A DNA stretch of 64,000 nt from Pseudomonas hormoni (GTDB taxonomy: Bacteria; Pseudomonadota; Gammaproteobacteria; Pseudomonadales; Pseudomonadaceae), in the NCBI RefSeq assembly GCF_018502625.1, contig NZ_CP075566.1:3458001-3522000 (forward strand), read 5' to 3'. The translations under genes and the position numbers were made by a program. Shown here in pieces: positions 7,478 to 16,467 of this stretch (position 1 is its first letter; each line of letters starts with the position of its first letter). The notes below the pieces were generated by a model. That model saw only the letters and a program-made list of their open reading frames with translations. It did no database searches and had not been told where the DNA came from.

Positions 7478-7798
7478 TTATGCATTTGTGCATATTCGAT
7501 GCATTGGCGCATACGCCCCTTCCCCGTCATCGGCGCCCCCCGCCTGGATCGCGGCAACATCCGCTCGAAGGCCCGCGTCTTCCGCATACGCCCCAGCCCA
7601 AGTACGGGCGCAGCTCTTGAGGTAGCTCAGGCTGTTGTCGCGGTAGACATGGCCGCAAGGCGCCTTCATGGCGTAGTTAGTCCAGCACTCGCCGTTGCGG
7701 GTCTCGGTGAACTCAAAGGCATGTCCGCAATGACTGGCCGTAATTCCCTCAGGGGCTGCTTTGAGGTCGGCTACGGTGAAGCTGCGAAGGTTTTGCAT
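7478..7798 (-). CDS. Unknown phage early protein (106 aa)
   Basis: Starts at ATG 7798 with GGAG about 11 bases upstream. It is the first gene after the two tandem sigma70 promoters, the place where T7-like phages put host-takeover proteins such as gp0.3/gp0.7. Two Cys-His clusters (SHCGHAF and APCGHVY) with equal spacing could bind a metal. No family is recognised; an anti-host or anti-restriction role is inference from position. Confidence 0.7.
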   Translation of the reverse strand: MQNLRSFTVADLKAAPEGITASHCGHAFEFTETRNGECWTNYAMKAPCGHVYRDNSLSYLKSCARTWAGAYAEDAGLRADVAAIQAGGADDGEGAYAPMHRICTNA

Positions 7799-7820
7799 GG
7801 TGGTAACTCCGTCCCAGTTG

Positions 7821-7837
7821 TACGCACAAAACGCGTA
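7821..7837. promoter_or_regulatory. Candidate phage operator A
   Basis: TACGCACAAAACGCGTA, an inverted repeat TACGC-N7-GCGTA. It lies at about +9 to +25 of the downstream tandem promoter. The same architecture recurs at 7884-7900, with centres 63 bp apart (about six helical turns). Confidence 0.6.
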
Positions 7838-7851
7838 TATCTATTCAAGGC

Positions 7852-7880
7852 TATACACGGATCTGCCCTGAGGCCGTCAA
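7852..7880 (-). promoter_or_regulatory. Sigma70 promoter P2 for the phage early operon
   Basis: On the minus strand TTGACG (7875-7880), 17 bases, TGTATA (7852-7857). Start site expected near 7845, reading toward the 106-aa gene. Confidence 0.6.
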
Positions 7881-7908
7881 ATCTACGCATCAAAAGCGTA
7901 CATGTCAA
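7880..7908 (-). promoter_or_regulatory. Sigma70 promoter P1 for the phage early operon
   Basis: On the minus strand TTGACA (7903-7908), 17 bases, TAGATT (7880-7885). Operator B fills the spacer, so a bound repressor would block it directly. Confidence 0.65.
7884..7900. promoter_or_regulatory. Candidate phage operator B
   Basis: TACGCATCAAAAGCGTA, TACGC-N7-GCGTA, placed between the -35 and -10 of P1. It shares both half-sites and an A-rich spacer with operator A. Confidence 0.6.
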
Positions 7909-7971
7909 CGCACGGACGCAAAAAACCGGCGAATCCTCTGGGGACTCAACCGGGTTTCATTTGGGGTGCTG

Positions 7972-8307
7972 TCAGTAAATTGGGTGTTGCTTCAAGGTAA
8001 CCATCAAGGCTCTACGTGTCTCTTTGTGAGAGACCTTTAGCGACATTGCGAGACACAGCCAGGATCCGAAGTATATGCAGGCCTGAGGTCGATCGTAGGC
8101 GTCCTTATACAATCCAGTCAGTGCCACAGGGGCACTACCAGCAAACCAAGCCCCCGGCGTCCTCTCGACAATTACACCATCTTCAGCCAGCTCAACGAGC
8201 GCCGCGTGGAACGTCCTAATGAGATCGGCATGAGACCTGGGCCGAGAGGACACCGGAACCATCTTGTGGATCTCATAGGTAGACGTGATTAGTTTGGGCG
8301 ATTGCAT
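7972..8307 (-). CDS. Unknown phage protein (111 aa)
   Basis: Starts at ATG 8307, four bases after the 36-residue peptide gene, with TAGGA upstream. The sequence has an N-terminal basic segment, a helix-rich centre (ADLIRTFHAALVELAEDGVIVE) that could be part of a DNA-binding winged fold, and no membrane segment. It is transcribed toward, and ends just upstream of, the tandem promoters and operators. That makes it the nearest candidate regulator, but no helix-turn-helix is convincing. Confidence 0.6.
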   Translation of the reverse strand: MQSPKLITSTYEIHKMVPVSSRPRSHADLIRTFHAALVELAEDGVIVERTPGAWFAGSAPVALTGLYKDAYDRPQACIYFGSWLCLAMSLKVSHKETRRALMVTLKQHPIY

Positions 8308-8310
8308 GAA

Positions 8311-8421
8311 TCAAAATCCTAATAGAGCCATCACCTTTGGGTAAGCCTGCACAAGCTTAACAATCCCGTAGAGGACAGCAGCACTGAAGACCCACGCGGC
8401 GACTGTAAGCGCTCTATCCAT
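8311..8421 (-). CDS. Small single-pass membrane peptide (36 aa)
   Basis: ATG 8421 follows AAGGATTGACCC. The peptide MDRALTVAAWVFSAAVLYGI continues with VKLVQAYPKVMALLGF, one membrane helix with a short charged N-terminus. It lies four bases beyond the lipoprotein gene and is probably co-expressed with it. No family known. Confidence 0.55.
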   Translation of the reverse strand: MDRALTVAAWVFSAAVLYGIVKLVQAYPKVMALLGF

Positions 8422-8424
8422 GGG

Positions 8425-8808
8425 TCAATCCTTGTTGTGAATCGTGAAGGCCGTAGCGGTTCCGCCCAGGACGTACCAGCAGTTACGGTTTAGGCCTGAG
8501 TCTTTCGAAATGGCCACTCCCGTAATACCGTCTGCACCCTGTGCGTAGGCTGCGATCTTCAAGTCAGTCAACACTGTGGATTCTTCCGGGGCTTGCTCAA
8601 CGAAGCTCCTGTGACACCTACCCGCTGATACGTTGCCCACTACTTCGGCGCCTGCTGGGAGCGCATCGTAAATCTTCACCGTTCGAACCGCTTCGCGCTG
8701 GTCCTTAAGGCTCGCGTAGGACTGCTCATTGCCTACCTGAAGATTTGAAGAGTGACTACTACAGCCCATTACGAGGCCACAGAGTAAAGCAAGGGCAACA
8801 CAACGCAT
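8425..8808 (-). CDS. Phage-encoded outer-membrane-type lipoprotein, RcsF-like fold
   Basis: From ATG 8808 the 127-residue protein has a lipoprotein signal with lipobox LVMGC (Cys16) followed by Ser, so outer-membrane sorting is expected. The mature part has four-cysteine spacing and a pattern (VVGNVSAGRC, AAYAQGADGITGV, NRNCWYVLGG) resembling RcsF/YbjQ-type domains. It sits right after the integrase gene, a typical place for a lysogenic-conversion gene. Likely roles are surface alteration or superinfection exclusion; RcsF-like similarity is by eye. Confidence 0.7.
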   Translation of the reverse strand: MRCVALALLCGLVMGCSSHSSNLQVGNEQSYASLKDQREAVRTVKIYDALPAGAEVVGNVSAGRCHRSFVEQAPEESTVLTDLKIAAYAQGADGITGVAISKDSGLNRNCWYVLGGTATAFTIHNKD

Positions 8809-8845
8809 CGGTAAGGCTCCAATCAAGAAGCCCCGGATGATACCG

Positions 8846-10276
8846 TTAGGCTGCCTTTAAGGCACCCTCAATGACTCCCGCCAGGGAGGCTACAGGGATG
8901 CTCGTTCCGCCGTATGTGTCATATGCGAGAGTCCCCGTTGAGTGCCCTAAGAGAGCCTGTGCGTATGCAACAGGAACGCCTTTAGTCTTGAATGAGGACG
9001 CCATATGGTGCCGTAGAGAGTGGAGTGTCTGGTGTTCTGACTTGTTCGGTAGGACTTCCTTGAGAACTGCTCCGAGCTTCTTACGAGCCTGGATGTTGTT
9101 GACCTCGTGATAGGTTGGGAGTGGCGGCTTAGGACCAGCGAGGGCAGCTTTGAACGCCTCAAGGTCAAACCCTAATGCACCGTCTACCAGGGGCACCACC
9201 CGGACGCTGTATTTGTTCTTAACAGACTGACCTTCGGCTTCCTCTCGGATGCTGACACAGGTGAATCCTTCAATCTCTTGAATGTCTTTGGTGTTCAGTT
9301 GGGTGATTTCTCGTGCCCTTGCCCCTGTCACAGCAAGCAAAGAGAGACCCCAACGCTCCCAACTATCAGTCGGTAGAGTTTCAGCGTGTGCCATCAGGGT
9401 TTCTACCTGGGAACGCTCGAATGGGATACGGGAGCTTTCTGCACCTTTAGCAAGCTTGAGCTTCGAGGTGTACGCCTTAGCGATGTAGTCATTATCTACA
9501 GCCCAGGTCATGACCGAAGTGAACTGAGTGATCAGGTTATTCACCGTCGAAGCCTTACGACTCTCCAACAGTTCATCCCGCATAGCGATAAGGTCGGACC
9601 GAGTGTGAACCCTTAGGTTGGTCACCCCGACTACCTCTAACGCTTCGCTCACTTGCTTGTAGTTACTCTCGTAACCGTCGAGCGTGGCTTGTTTGATGTC
9701 CCCAGCCTTCTCCTTCAGATACACCGGATAGAGATCGTCCCAATGGAGCGCCTCTTGGGTTGCTTTGAGTGATTGTGCTGGCCCACTCCCCACAATCCCA
9801 TCAAGGCTATCAACGATATCTACAAGGTCCTTCGAGTCCCCTTTGAGACGCTTAAGGGATGCTTCGAGAATTCGTTGAGCCCCAATAGTCCCTCTGTGTC
9901 GATCCAAGGACAGAGGCATATGGGCCGTAGCCAAACTCAGGTTCTCCTGTAGGTCCCCATAGATGGACTCATAGGCCGACAGGGAGGCGTCTGTGTGAGC
10001 CAGTGAGAGTGCGTTAAGAGCCACGAAGGATAGGCGCTCTTTGATGGCAGCCCACGGAGCATCAGGTGTATCAAGGTGGAACACTGCAAGGGCGGCAAGT
10101 ATGTCTTTGGTCAACTCTGTGGCCTGTGGTCGTTCAGTTGTGCGCAAGGATACCGTGAAGAGCCCCTTAGTGGTCCCCACAGGGCGCATGCGTAGGTAGT
10201 AGACGCCTTCACGCCTATACAGATAAGGACGGGCAAGGACAGTTTGTAACAGCGTTGTGTTTCGCTTGGTGCACAT
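8846..10276 (-). CDS. Phage tyrosine integrase
   Basis: From ATG 10276, preceded by GGGGAGAGA, the protein has 476 residues; a longer start at 10312 lies inside earP. An N-terminal arm-binding region and SAM-like core-binding domain precede the catalytic domain. Catalytic residues are visible as Arg in TGARAREITQL, His-x-x-Arg in HSLRHHMASS, His in LLGHSTG and the Tyr nucleophile in AYDTYG. It performs site-specific integration and excision. It is transcribed in the same direction as earP and directly abuts it, so read-through from the host gene is likely. Confidence 0.95.
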   Translation of the reverse strand: MCTKRNTTLLQTVLARPYLYRREGVYYLRMRPVGTTKGLFTVSLRTTERPQATELTKDILAALAVFHLDTPDAPWAAIKERLSFVALNALSLAHTDASLSAYESIYGDLQENLSLATAHMPLSLDRHRGTIGAQRILEASLKRLKGDSKDLVDIVDSLDGIVGSGPAQSLKATQEALHWDDLYPVYLKEKAGDIKQATLDGYESNYKQVSEALEVVGVTNLRVHTRSDLIAMRDELLESRKASTVNNLITQFTSVMTWAVDNDYIAKAYTSKLKLAKGAESSRIPFERSQVETLMAHAETLPTDSWERWGLSLLAVTGARAREITQLNTKDIQEIEGFTCVSIREEAEGQSVKNKYSVRVVPLVDGALGFDLEAFKAALAGPKPPLPTYHEVNNIQARKKLGAVLKEVLPNKSEHQTLHSLRHHMASSFKTKGVPVAYAQALLGHSTGTLAYDTYGGTSIPVASLAGVIEGALKAA

Positions 10277-10295
10277 TGAGGCTCTCTCCCCGTAA

Positions 10296-11471
10296 TCATT
10301 GGGGTTCCTCATTGCCTGTCTGGTTTAGGTAAAACTGTACCAGCGCCGCGGCAAGATCTGCCTGCAAGGCTTGTTCCAGACACCACGCTTCGGCATGTTT
10401 TTGCAGTTCCGGCCAGTGTTTACGGGTCGTCAGCCAGTGACCCGACATATCATGCCCGGCATTCCACGCACGCCAAAGCCCGCTGATCGCCTCGCGGGCA
10501 GGCGCAGACAGGCCTTTTGTGTACAGCGTCAGGAAGGCTTCGAGCTTGTCCAGGTGAATGTCTTCATCCTGCCGATAGATGTGCCAGAGCAGTGGCCGGC
10601 CCGCCCACTGGGCGCGGACAAACGAATCTTCGCCGCGCACAGCGTTGAAATCGCAGCACCAGAGCAAGTGATCGTATTGCTCCTGTCGGACGAACGGCAG
10701 CACTTGCACAGTCAAGGCATCGCGCACATGCACGGCGCCCGCCGCCAATCCGTCGATACCGAGCCAACGCTCGACATCACCCAGAATCCGCCCTTCGGGC
10801 ACCAGCAGATGCGTAGGTATCGAATCGGCGGCCATCACCTCCAGCCAACTCGCCAGGCCGGTATTCTCATAGGCAAACAGCGAGATCAGCTGCGCACCTT
10901 GCGCGCGATCAATCCCTAACCCTTGCAGGAATTTTCGCTGAGCCTCGGGGCTTTGCTGGAATTGCCGGCGTCGCTCGAGCAATCCGCTTTCACGTAGCAA
11001 GCCACCGGTGCCCTTCTGGAACCCCGGAAAGAAAAAGTACTTCTGCACGCTTTTGTATTTCACCGACGGCAAACCGTGGCAGCCAATGACCCAGTCTTCG
11101 GCACTCAGATAATCAAGGTTGAGCCACAGCGGCGGCTTTTCCCGCGCGGCCATGGCGTCCATGTAGCCGCTCGGCAGTTGGCAGGCGAATGCGGCGATCA
11201 CCACGTCGGCGGCGTCGGTGGGTAACCAGTCTGCTGGCCATTGCCGGACTTCGACACCTTCCTGCCATTGCTGCGCTGCATGGGTGTCGATTTCAGGACA
11301 GAGTCGCTCGAAGGCCCGCAGGTCATCGACCCACAAACGCACCTGCAGCGAATGCTCGGTGACCAGTTGTCGGGCCAGGCGCCAGGTCACGCCGATGTCG
11401 CCAAAGTTGTCGACCACGGCGCAAAAAATGTCCCAGCGCCAGCGGCTTTTCATTTGAGGCATTACAGGCAT
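10296..11471 (-). CDS. earP: Elongation factor P arginine rhamnosyltransferase EarP
   Basis: A 391-residue GT-B glycosyltransferase that transfers rhamnose from dTDP-rhamnose to Arg32 of translation factor EF-P, needed to rescue ribosomes at polyproline. The signature N-terminus WDIFCAVVDNFGDIGVTWRL holds the catalytic aspartates and RGEDSFVRAQWAGRP the conserved Glu/Asp pocket. Start at ATG 11471 has GGGAG six bases upstream. The C-terminal residues QTGNEEPQ are probably supplied or altered by phage integration, because the stop lies within the attachment junction. In other pseudomonads efp follows directly; here the phage integrase does. Confidence 0.93.
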   Translation of the reverse strand: MPVMPQMKSRWRWDIFCAVVDNFGDIGVTWRLARQLVTEHSLQVRLWVDDLRAFERLCPEIDTHAAQQWQEGVEVRQWPADWLPTDAADVVIAAFACQLPSGYMDAMAAREKPPLWLNLDYLSAEDWVIGCHGLPSVKYKSVQKYFFFPGFQKGTGGLLRESGLLERRRQFQQSPEAQRKFLQGLGIDRAQGAQLISLFAYENTGLASWLEVMAADSIPTHLLVPEGRILGDVERWLGIDGLAAGAVHVRDALTVQVLPFVRQEQYDHLLWCCDFNAVRGEDSFVRAQWAGRPLLWHIYRQDEDIHLDKLEAFLTLYTKGLSAPAREAISGLWRAWNAGHDMSGHWLTTRKHWPELQKHAEAWCLEQALQADLAAALVQFYLNQTGNEEPQ

Positions 11472-11595
11472 TCCAGGCTCCCGTTGGCAAAGGCGCCGAT
11501 TGTCCGCATAAATTACTCCGTGCAGAAGAGCCGACGGCGATTAATCTTCATGCGACAATCGCCACTCGCCCGCGACCACCCGCCAGGAGGCAGTC

Positions 11596-12006
11596 ATGCC
11601 CTACCGCCCCAACCCGCGCCGCCCCTTGCCGATTCAGCTCAACGCCCTGCAACTGACCGGCAGCATTGCCCTCGGCTTGTGGCTGGGATTCCTTGCGATC
11701 GCGCTGACGTGCTGGCTCGCTTCCCGACTGTTGTTCAACGAGCAATTGGCGCCGGTCGCGCAAGCGATAGAGCAACTGGCGAAACCACCCGTGGTCGCGC
11801 AACCAGTGCCGGATATTCCGCCGCAGAGCCCGCTTTTCGATCAATACGAAGAGAACCTGCGCAAGAACGAACAGCAGCAACGACTGGATCAGGCCCGCAG
11901 CACCAGCCGCAATCGGGCCAATCCGAAATGCCAGTTTTGGCTGCAACAGGACCAGACCGCGCCAAGCGAAAAAAGCCGCGCCAATGTCCTGCAATTTTGC
12001 GACTGA
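11596..12006 (+). CDS. Small membrane-anchored protein of unknown function
   Basis: Starts at ATG 11596 after an AGGAGG site. The 136-residue protein has a basic N-terminus, one membrane helix (about residues 22-46, ALGLWLGFLAIALTCWLASRL) and a long periplasmic or cytoplasmic part with a Gln/Lys-rich coiled-coil and C-terminal Cys residues. It ends three bases before the GreA/GreB-like gene, so the two form an operon. No function is recognised. Confidence 0.75.
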   Translation: MPYRPNPRRPLPIQLNALQLTGSIALGLWLGFLAIALTCWLASRLLFNEQLAPVAQAIEQLAKPPVVAQPVPDIPPQSPLFDQYEENLRKNEQQQRLDQARSTSRNRANPKCQFWLQQDQTAPSEKSRANVLQFCD

Positions 12007-12008
12007 CC

Positions 12009-12491
12009 ATGAATAAACAAGCCGTCCACCAACTGATTATCGACAAGCTGCGGGTCGATCTCGACATCGCCGAACGTGCCGCGCAAACCGCGTACGAAAC
12101 GGCGACCCACGAAGAAAACATCGCCGAAAACAAGTACGACACCCTGGGACTGGAGGCGTCATACCTGGCGGCCGGGCAGGCGAAACGGGTCGAGGAAATC
12201 AGGCAGTCGCTGACGCTTTGCCAGAACCTGACGTTGCGCCCGTATGACGATCAGCGCGGCATCGAAGTCGGCGCCCTGCTGGGTCTGGAAGACGAAAAGG
12301 GTCGTGAACAATGGCTGTTTCTGGCCCCCGACGCGGCAGGCTTGAAGGTCGATCTGGTGGGGCAAATGATTACCGTCATCACCCCCCGCTCACCGCTGGG
12401 CAAAAGCCTGCTGGGCAAGTTCGAAGGGGACGAGGTGGAAATTCTGGTGGCGGGTGCTCGGCAACAGTTTTCTGTCACCGAGGTGGTGTAA
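12009..12491 (+). CDS. GreA/GreB-family transcription elongation factor-like protein
   Basis: From ATG 12009 the protein has 160 residues. The N-terminal half is a coiled coil (ENIAENKYDTLGLEASYLA) like the Gre finger, and the C-terminal half (SPLGKSLLGKFEGDEVEILV) matches the FKBP-like Gre domain. It is distinct from the full GreB at 24776. Such paralogs bind RNA polymerase through the secondary channel; the exact activity here is unknown since the acidic tip D-x-x-E is not obvious. Confidence 0.7.
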   Translation: MNKQAVHQLIIDKLRVDLDIAERAAQTAYETATHEENIAENKYDTLGLEASYLAAGQAKRVEEIRQSLTLCQNLTLRPYDDQRGIEVGALLGLEDEKGREQWLFLAPDAAGLKVDLVGQMITVITPRSPLGKSLLGKFEGDEVEILVAGARQQFSVTEVV

Positions 12492-12499
12492 ACCGGAGA

Positions 12500-13483
<984 letters not shown>

Positions 13484-13598
13484 TCAAAGCAGGTAGACGC
13501 CACGGGCATCAGCGACGGTATATAACTATATTAATGGTTTGAAGAATAAATCTAGAACTTTTTTATCAAAACGCCACTATTCGTGTTCTAGTCGGGTT

Positions 13599-14102
13599 CT
13601 AGCGATCCCCTTGGCGACGGCGTTCCACCAGCGGCACCAGATAGACCGGGACCCGAGCCAACTGCAACACCCGCGCTGCGGTCCTGCCCAAAGGCGTTTC
13701 CGCGCCAGCACCATGGCTATGACTACCTACGATCAACAAATCCACGGAGAGTTTCTGCGCCTGGTCGAGAATCACCTGCGACGGATCGCCCTGAAGCACC
13801 CGCACCGCTTGTATCCGTTCCAGGTCCTGCTCCCCTTCATCCCCCAGTTCTTCACGAAAGCTGTCGAGCACGCGCTGCTCGATACTGGCGATTACCGTGT
13901 TCAAGCCCTGACTGTGAAATTCGTTCAGCGCCTGCTCATCGAGGTAACTCTGCAGCACCGATTCGGCAAACAGCCCCATGGGTTCCACGGCGTGCACCAC
14001 ATACAAGTCGGCATTGAATGTTCGAGCCAGCGCCAGGGCATGCTGCATCACCAAAGGGGCGTACAGGCCGAGGTCAGTGGCATAGAGCATCGAACGAATC
14101 AT
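13599..14102 (-). CDS. Universal stress protein (UspA family)
   Basis: A 167-residue single USP domain. The N-terminus MIRSMLYATDLGLYAPLVMQ gives the ATP-binding aspartate and the C-terminal GSHSHGAGAETPLGRTAARV is the G-x2-G-x9-G-S/T-like nucleotide loop, though with Thr/Arg changes. Such proteins modulate stress survival in the cytoplasm. It stands alone between cysB and a nucleotidase; the exact role is unknown. Confidence 0.85.
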   Translation of the reverse strand: MIRSMLYATDLGLYAPLVMQHALALARTFNADLYVVHAVEPMGLFAESVLQSYLDEQALNEFHSQGLNTVIASIEQRVLDSFREELGDEGEQDLERIQAVRVLQGDPSQVILDQAQKLSVDLLIVGSHSHGAGAETPLGRTAARVLQLARVPVYLVPLVERRRQGDR

Positions 14103-14196
14103 ATGACCTCCTCGAGTGCCAACATGGCGGAGATTGATTCAGCTTAGCAGTGCCTTGGCGAGTACGACGGCCCGCGTAACGCGTTGAACGGCGGGC

Positions 14197-15102
14197 TTAA
14201 ACCTTTTGCTCGTTGCTTATGCCATGGGGCACATGGCCGGTAGCGACCACCTCACGGGCCAACTCGCAATGGCCGGCCTGATCGTCGAAAAACACGTCGG
14301 CGGCAAAGGCTTCGAGGAAAGCGGATTTGGTCAGCCCGCCGAGGAACAACGACTCATCCAGGCGAATGTCCCACTCGCGCAACGTGCGGATCACCCGCTC
14401 ATGGGCGGGCGCCGAACGGGCGGTGACCAGCGCGGTGCGGATCGGACAGGCATCCTCCGGGAACTCGCGCTGCAACAGATTGAGCGCCGCGAGAAAGCCT
14501 TTGAACGGCCCACCGCGCAGTGGCTCGCGGGCACTTTCGCGTTCGCTGGCCTGAAACGCTTCCAGGCCTCCCGCCTGATAAACACGCTCCGACTCGTCGG
14601 AAAACAGCACTGCGTCACCGTCGAAGGCAATCCGCAATTCATCGCTCGCGGCACGGCTGGCACCGCCCGACAGAATGGTCGCCGCAGCGAAACCGGCCTC
14701 CAGCGCACTGCGCACGTCTTCGGCGTGAGTCGACAGAAACAGGTCGCAACCAAACGCTTTGAGATACGGGTACGGACTGCGCCCGCCGACAAACGCCGCA
14801 CGGGAGATCGCCAACCCGTAATGGTGAATCGAGTTGAACACCCGCAGCCCGGTGTCGGCGCTGTTGCGCGACACCAGGATCACCTCGACCCTGGCGCGGC
14901 CGAGGCGGGTATTGAGGCTGAGGAGTTTTTCCACCAACGGGAAGGCATCACCGGGTTCGAGGATTTCGTCTTCGTGTTCGATCTGATATTGCCGGTAAGC
15001 CTCGACGCCGCTCGACAGATAAACCTTGTGGCTTTCGCTCAGGTCGAACAGCGCACGGGAAGAAATCGCCAGCACCAGTTTGTCGTCAATCGTCTTTGCC
15101 AT
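14197..15102 (-). CDS. 5'-nucleotidase (NT5C1-like family)
   Basis: A 301-residue protein of the cytosolic 5'-nucleotidase family (HAD-like). Visible elements are LVLAISSRALFDLSESHKVY near the N-terminus, where Ser takes the usual Asp position, and the FFDDQAGHCELAREV C-terminal acidic loop binding metal. It dephosphorylates nucleoside monophosphates. Downstream of the PanE-like gene in the same orientation with a 25-base gap, so probably one transcript. Confidence 0.8.
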   Translation of the reverse strand: MAKTIDDKLVLAISSRALFDLSESHKVYLSSGVEAYRQYQIEHEDEILEPGDAFPLVEKLLSLNTRLGRARVEVILVSRNSADTGLRVFNSIHHYGLAISRAAFVGGRSPYPYLKAFGCDLFLSTHAEDVRSALEAGFAAATILSGGASRAASDELRIAFDGDAVLFSDESERVYQAGGLEAFQASERESAREPLRGGPFKGFLAALNLLQREFPEDACPIRTALVTARSAPAHERVIRTLREWDIRLDESLFLGGLTKSAFLEAFAADVFFDDQAGHCELAREVVATGHVPHGISNEQKV

Positions 15103-15127
15103 GCCCTTCCCCCTCGGGTTGATCGAC

Positions 15128-16084
15128 TCAGGTGTTCCGTCGATCGATAAAACTCAAACTGCGATACAACGCTTCGATTCGCGGCAATTCGCAGCCGGCG
15201 GCCTTGGCTGCCGCCAGTGGCCTGGCGTAAATGGCCGCCAGTTCCAGCGGTCGCTTGTGCAGGAAATCGTGGTACATGCTCGGCCAGTAGTCCGGCATTT
15301 TTTCGGTCATCATGAACAGATAGTCCGCGTAACCGGCCGGCATGTCGTGACCGCAAGCCTTGGCGCCCTGAACCACTTCGGCCATCAAGGCCTTGATCAG
15401 TTCCCGGCTGTCGGCATCGGCCATCAACGGTGTGGTGCCTGCACCGAGCAGAACCGACAGGCCGTTGTAAGGGATATTCCAGACCAGTTTCTGCCAGCGC
15501 GCCTGATGCAGGTTCGGCATGGCCTGGGAGTCGATGCCGGCGCTGCGGAACAACCCGGCGCCTTCCTCGACAATCGCCATGCGCGCCTGTTCATCGGTGG
15601 CGGGACCACTGTGGTAGCCGACGTTCACCGCACCAAGGGCCTGATGAGTGATCGCACCCGGGCCGGTGCGATGGACGCAGATCAGGCAGAGCCCGCCGAG
15701 CAGGTGCAGGGAATCCGGGAGCAAGGCTCGCAGACTGTCTTCGACATCCAGGCCGTTTTGCAGTAACAGCACCTTGGCGTTCGGTGCCGCCGCTTGAATG
15801 ATCGCCGGCGCCAGACCGGCATTGCTGGTGGTCTTCGCGCCCACCAGCAACCAGTCGCAGGGCGGCATGTCTTCGGCCGACGAATAGGCCTGGACCGGAT
15901 TCAACGTCAGCGCACCGTGCACCGCGCTGTCGAGTTGCAACCCGCGTTCGGCCACCGCTGAAAATTCGCTGCGCAACAGAAAATGCACATCGAAACCGGC
16001 ACGCGCCAGCATCAACCCGTAGAAACCACCGATCGCACCGGTTCCGATAATACCGATGGTCGGCCTGGCAACTGCTCCCGTCAT
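15128..16084 (-). CDS. Putative 2-dehydropantoate 2-reductase (ApbA/PanE family)
   Basis: A 318-residue NADP-dependent reductase. The N-terminal Rossmann loop reads GIIGTGAIGGFYGLMLARAG; the C-terminal domain has KLVWNIPYNGLSVLLG with the conserved Lys/Asn of the family and a D-x-x-x-x-R-P-L-E segment. Family members reduce ketopantoate to pantoate for coenzyme A synthesis; this may be a paralog with another substrate. Its start overlaps the end of the thioredoxin-like gene (TGATG). Confidence 0.75.
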   Translation of the reverse strand: MTGAVARPTIGIIGTGAIGGFYGLMLARAGFDVHFLLRSEFSAVAERGLQLDSAVHGALTLNPVQAYSSAEDMPPCDWLLVGAKTTSNAGLAPAIIQAAAPNAKVLLLQNGLDVEDSLRALLPDSLHLLGGLCLICVHRTGPGAITHQALGAVNVGYHSGPATDEQARMAIVEEGAGLFRSAGIDSQAMPNLHQARWQKLVWNIPYNGLSVLLGAGTTPLMADADSRELIKALMAEVVQGAKACGHDMPAGYADYLFMMTEKMPDYWPSMYHDFLHKRPLELAAIYARPLAAAKAAGCELPRIEALYRSLSFIDRRNT

Positions 16085-16467
16085 GGCAACTCCTCTGCTG
16101 TTCTGGTCAGCGCCTGACCCACGGCCGCATTGAGCTCTGTGCTGGTCAGGCGCGATTTCAGTGCTCCGAAAAACTCACCGTCGCGCACCACAAACAGCGC
16201 CGGCAAATGAAAGACCTGATAACGCTCGACCACCCCGCCATTGTCCCCCGCATCGATCCAGCACAAGCGGTCGACAGGCAGATCGAGCCTTGGCAGTTGC
16301 TCACGGGCAAAACGGCAGCTGGCGCAGCCGACGCTGGTGAATATCACCAGCGATATCCCGCTCATCGCCAGCAACCGTTGGTCGGCGTCGAAATCGGTCA
16401 GTTCCAATTCGACCACTATACTGGGGGAAACAATGTCAGATGGCCGACACATGGAGTCCGTGCTCAT
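16081..16467 (-). CDS. Thioredoxin-like protein
   Basis: The core VIFTSVGCASCRFAREQLPRL contains a CxxC redox pair (Cys-Ala-Ser-Cys) and YQVFHLPALFVVRDG the cis-proline of a thioredoxin fold. The C-terminus is a helix. The start is uncertain: ATG 16467 overlaps the divergent PilZ gene, and a GTG at 16416 would give a 111-residue protein. It is coupled to the reductase downstream. Likely a cytoplasmic thiol reductase. Confidence 0.7.
   Translation of the reverse strand: MSTDSMCRPSDIVSPSIVVELELTDFDADQRLLAMSGISLVIFTSVGCASCRFAREQLPRLDLPVDRLCWIDAGDNGGVVERYQVFHLPALFVVRDGEFFGALKSRLTSTELNAAVGQALTRTAEELP

Larger units (their letters stand above)
1..10276 (-). mobile_element. Integrated T7-like temperate phage, early end only
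   Basis: All genes here lie on the minus strand, are lower in GC than the flanking Pseudomonas DNA, and follow T7 early-region logic: small early genes, single-subunit RNA polymerase, gp1.1-like peptide, DNA ligase, nucleotide kinase. A tyrosine integrase sits at the right end, directly against host earP, which marks the right attachment junction near 10.28-10.33 kb. The left end lies outside the window, so neither the att core nor the structural genes can be seen. Presence of an integrase and physical linkage to host genes show a prophage rather than a free virus. Whether it is still functional cannot be judged from this part. Confidence 0.9.

Noticed and set aside
7430..7978. Plus-strand 182-codon frame across the early promoters
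   Set aside because: It crosses the promoters, operators and two minus-strand genes and shows no motif; looked at as a possible repressor and dropped.
10250..10340. tRNA gene as phage attachment site
   Set aside because: No tRNA-like cloverleaf is visible; the junction lies in the earP 3' end.
11241..12008. Upstream extension of the GreA/GreB-like frame
   Set aside because: It runs through earP and the small membrane-protein gene in the wrong frame; ATG 12009 is well placed.
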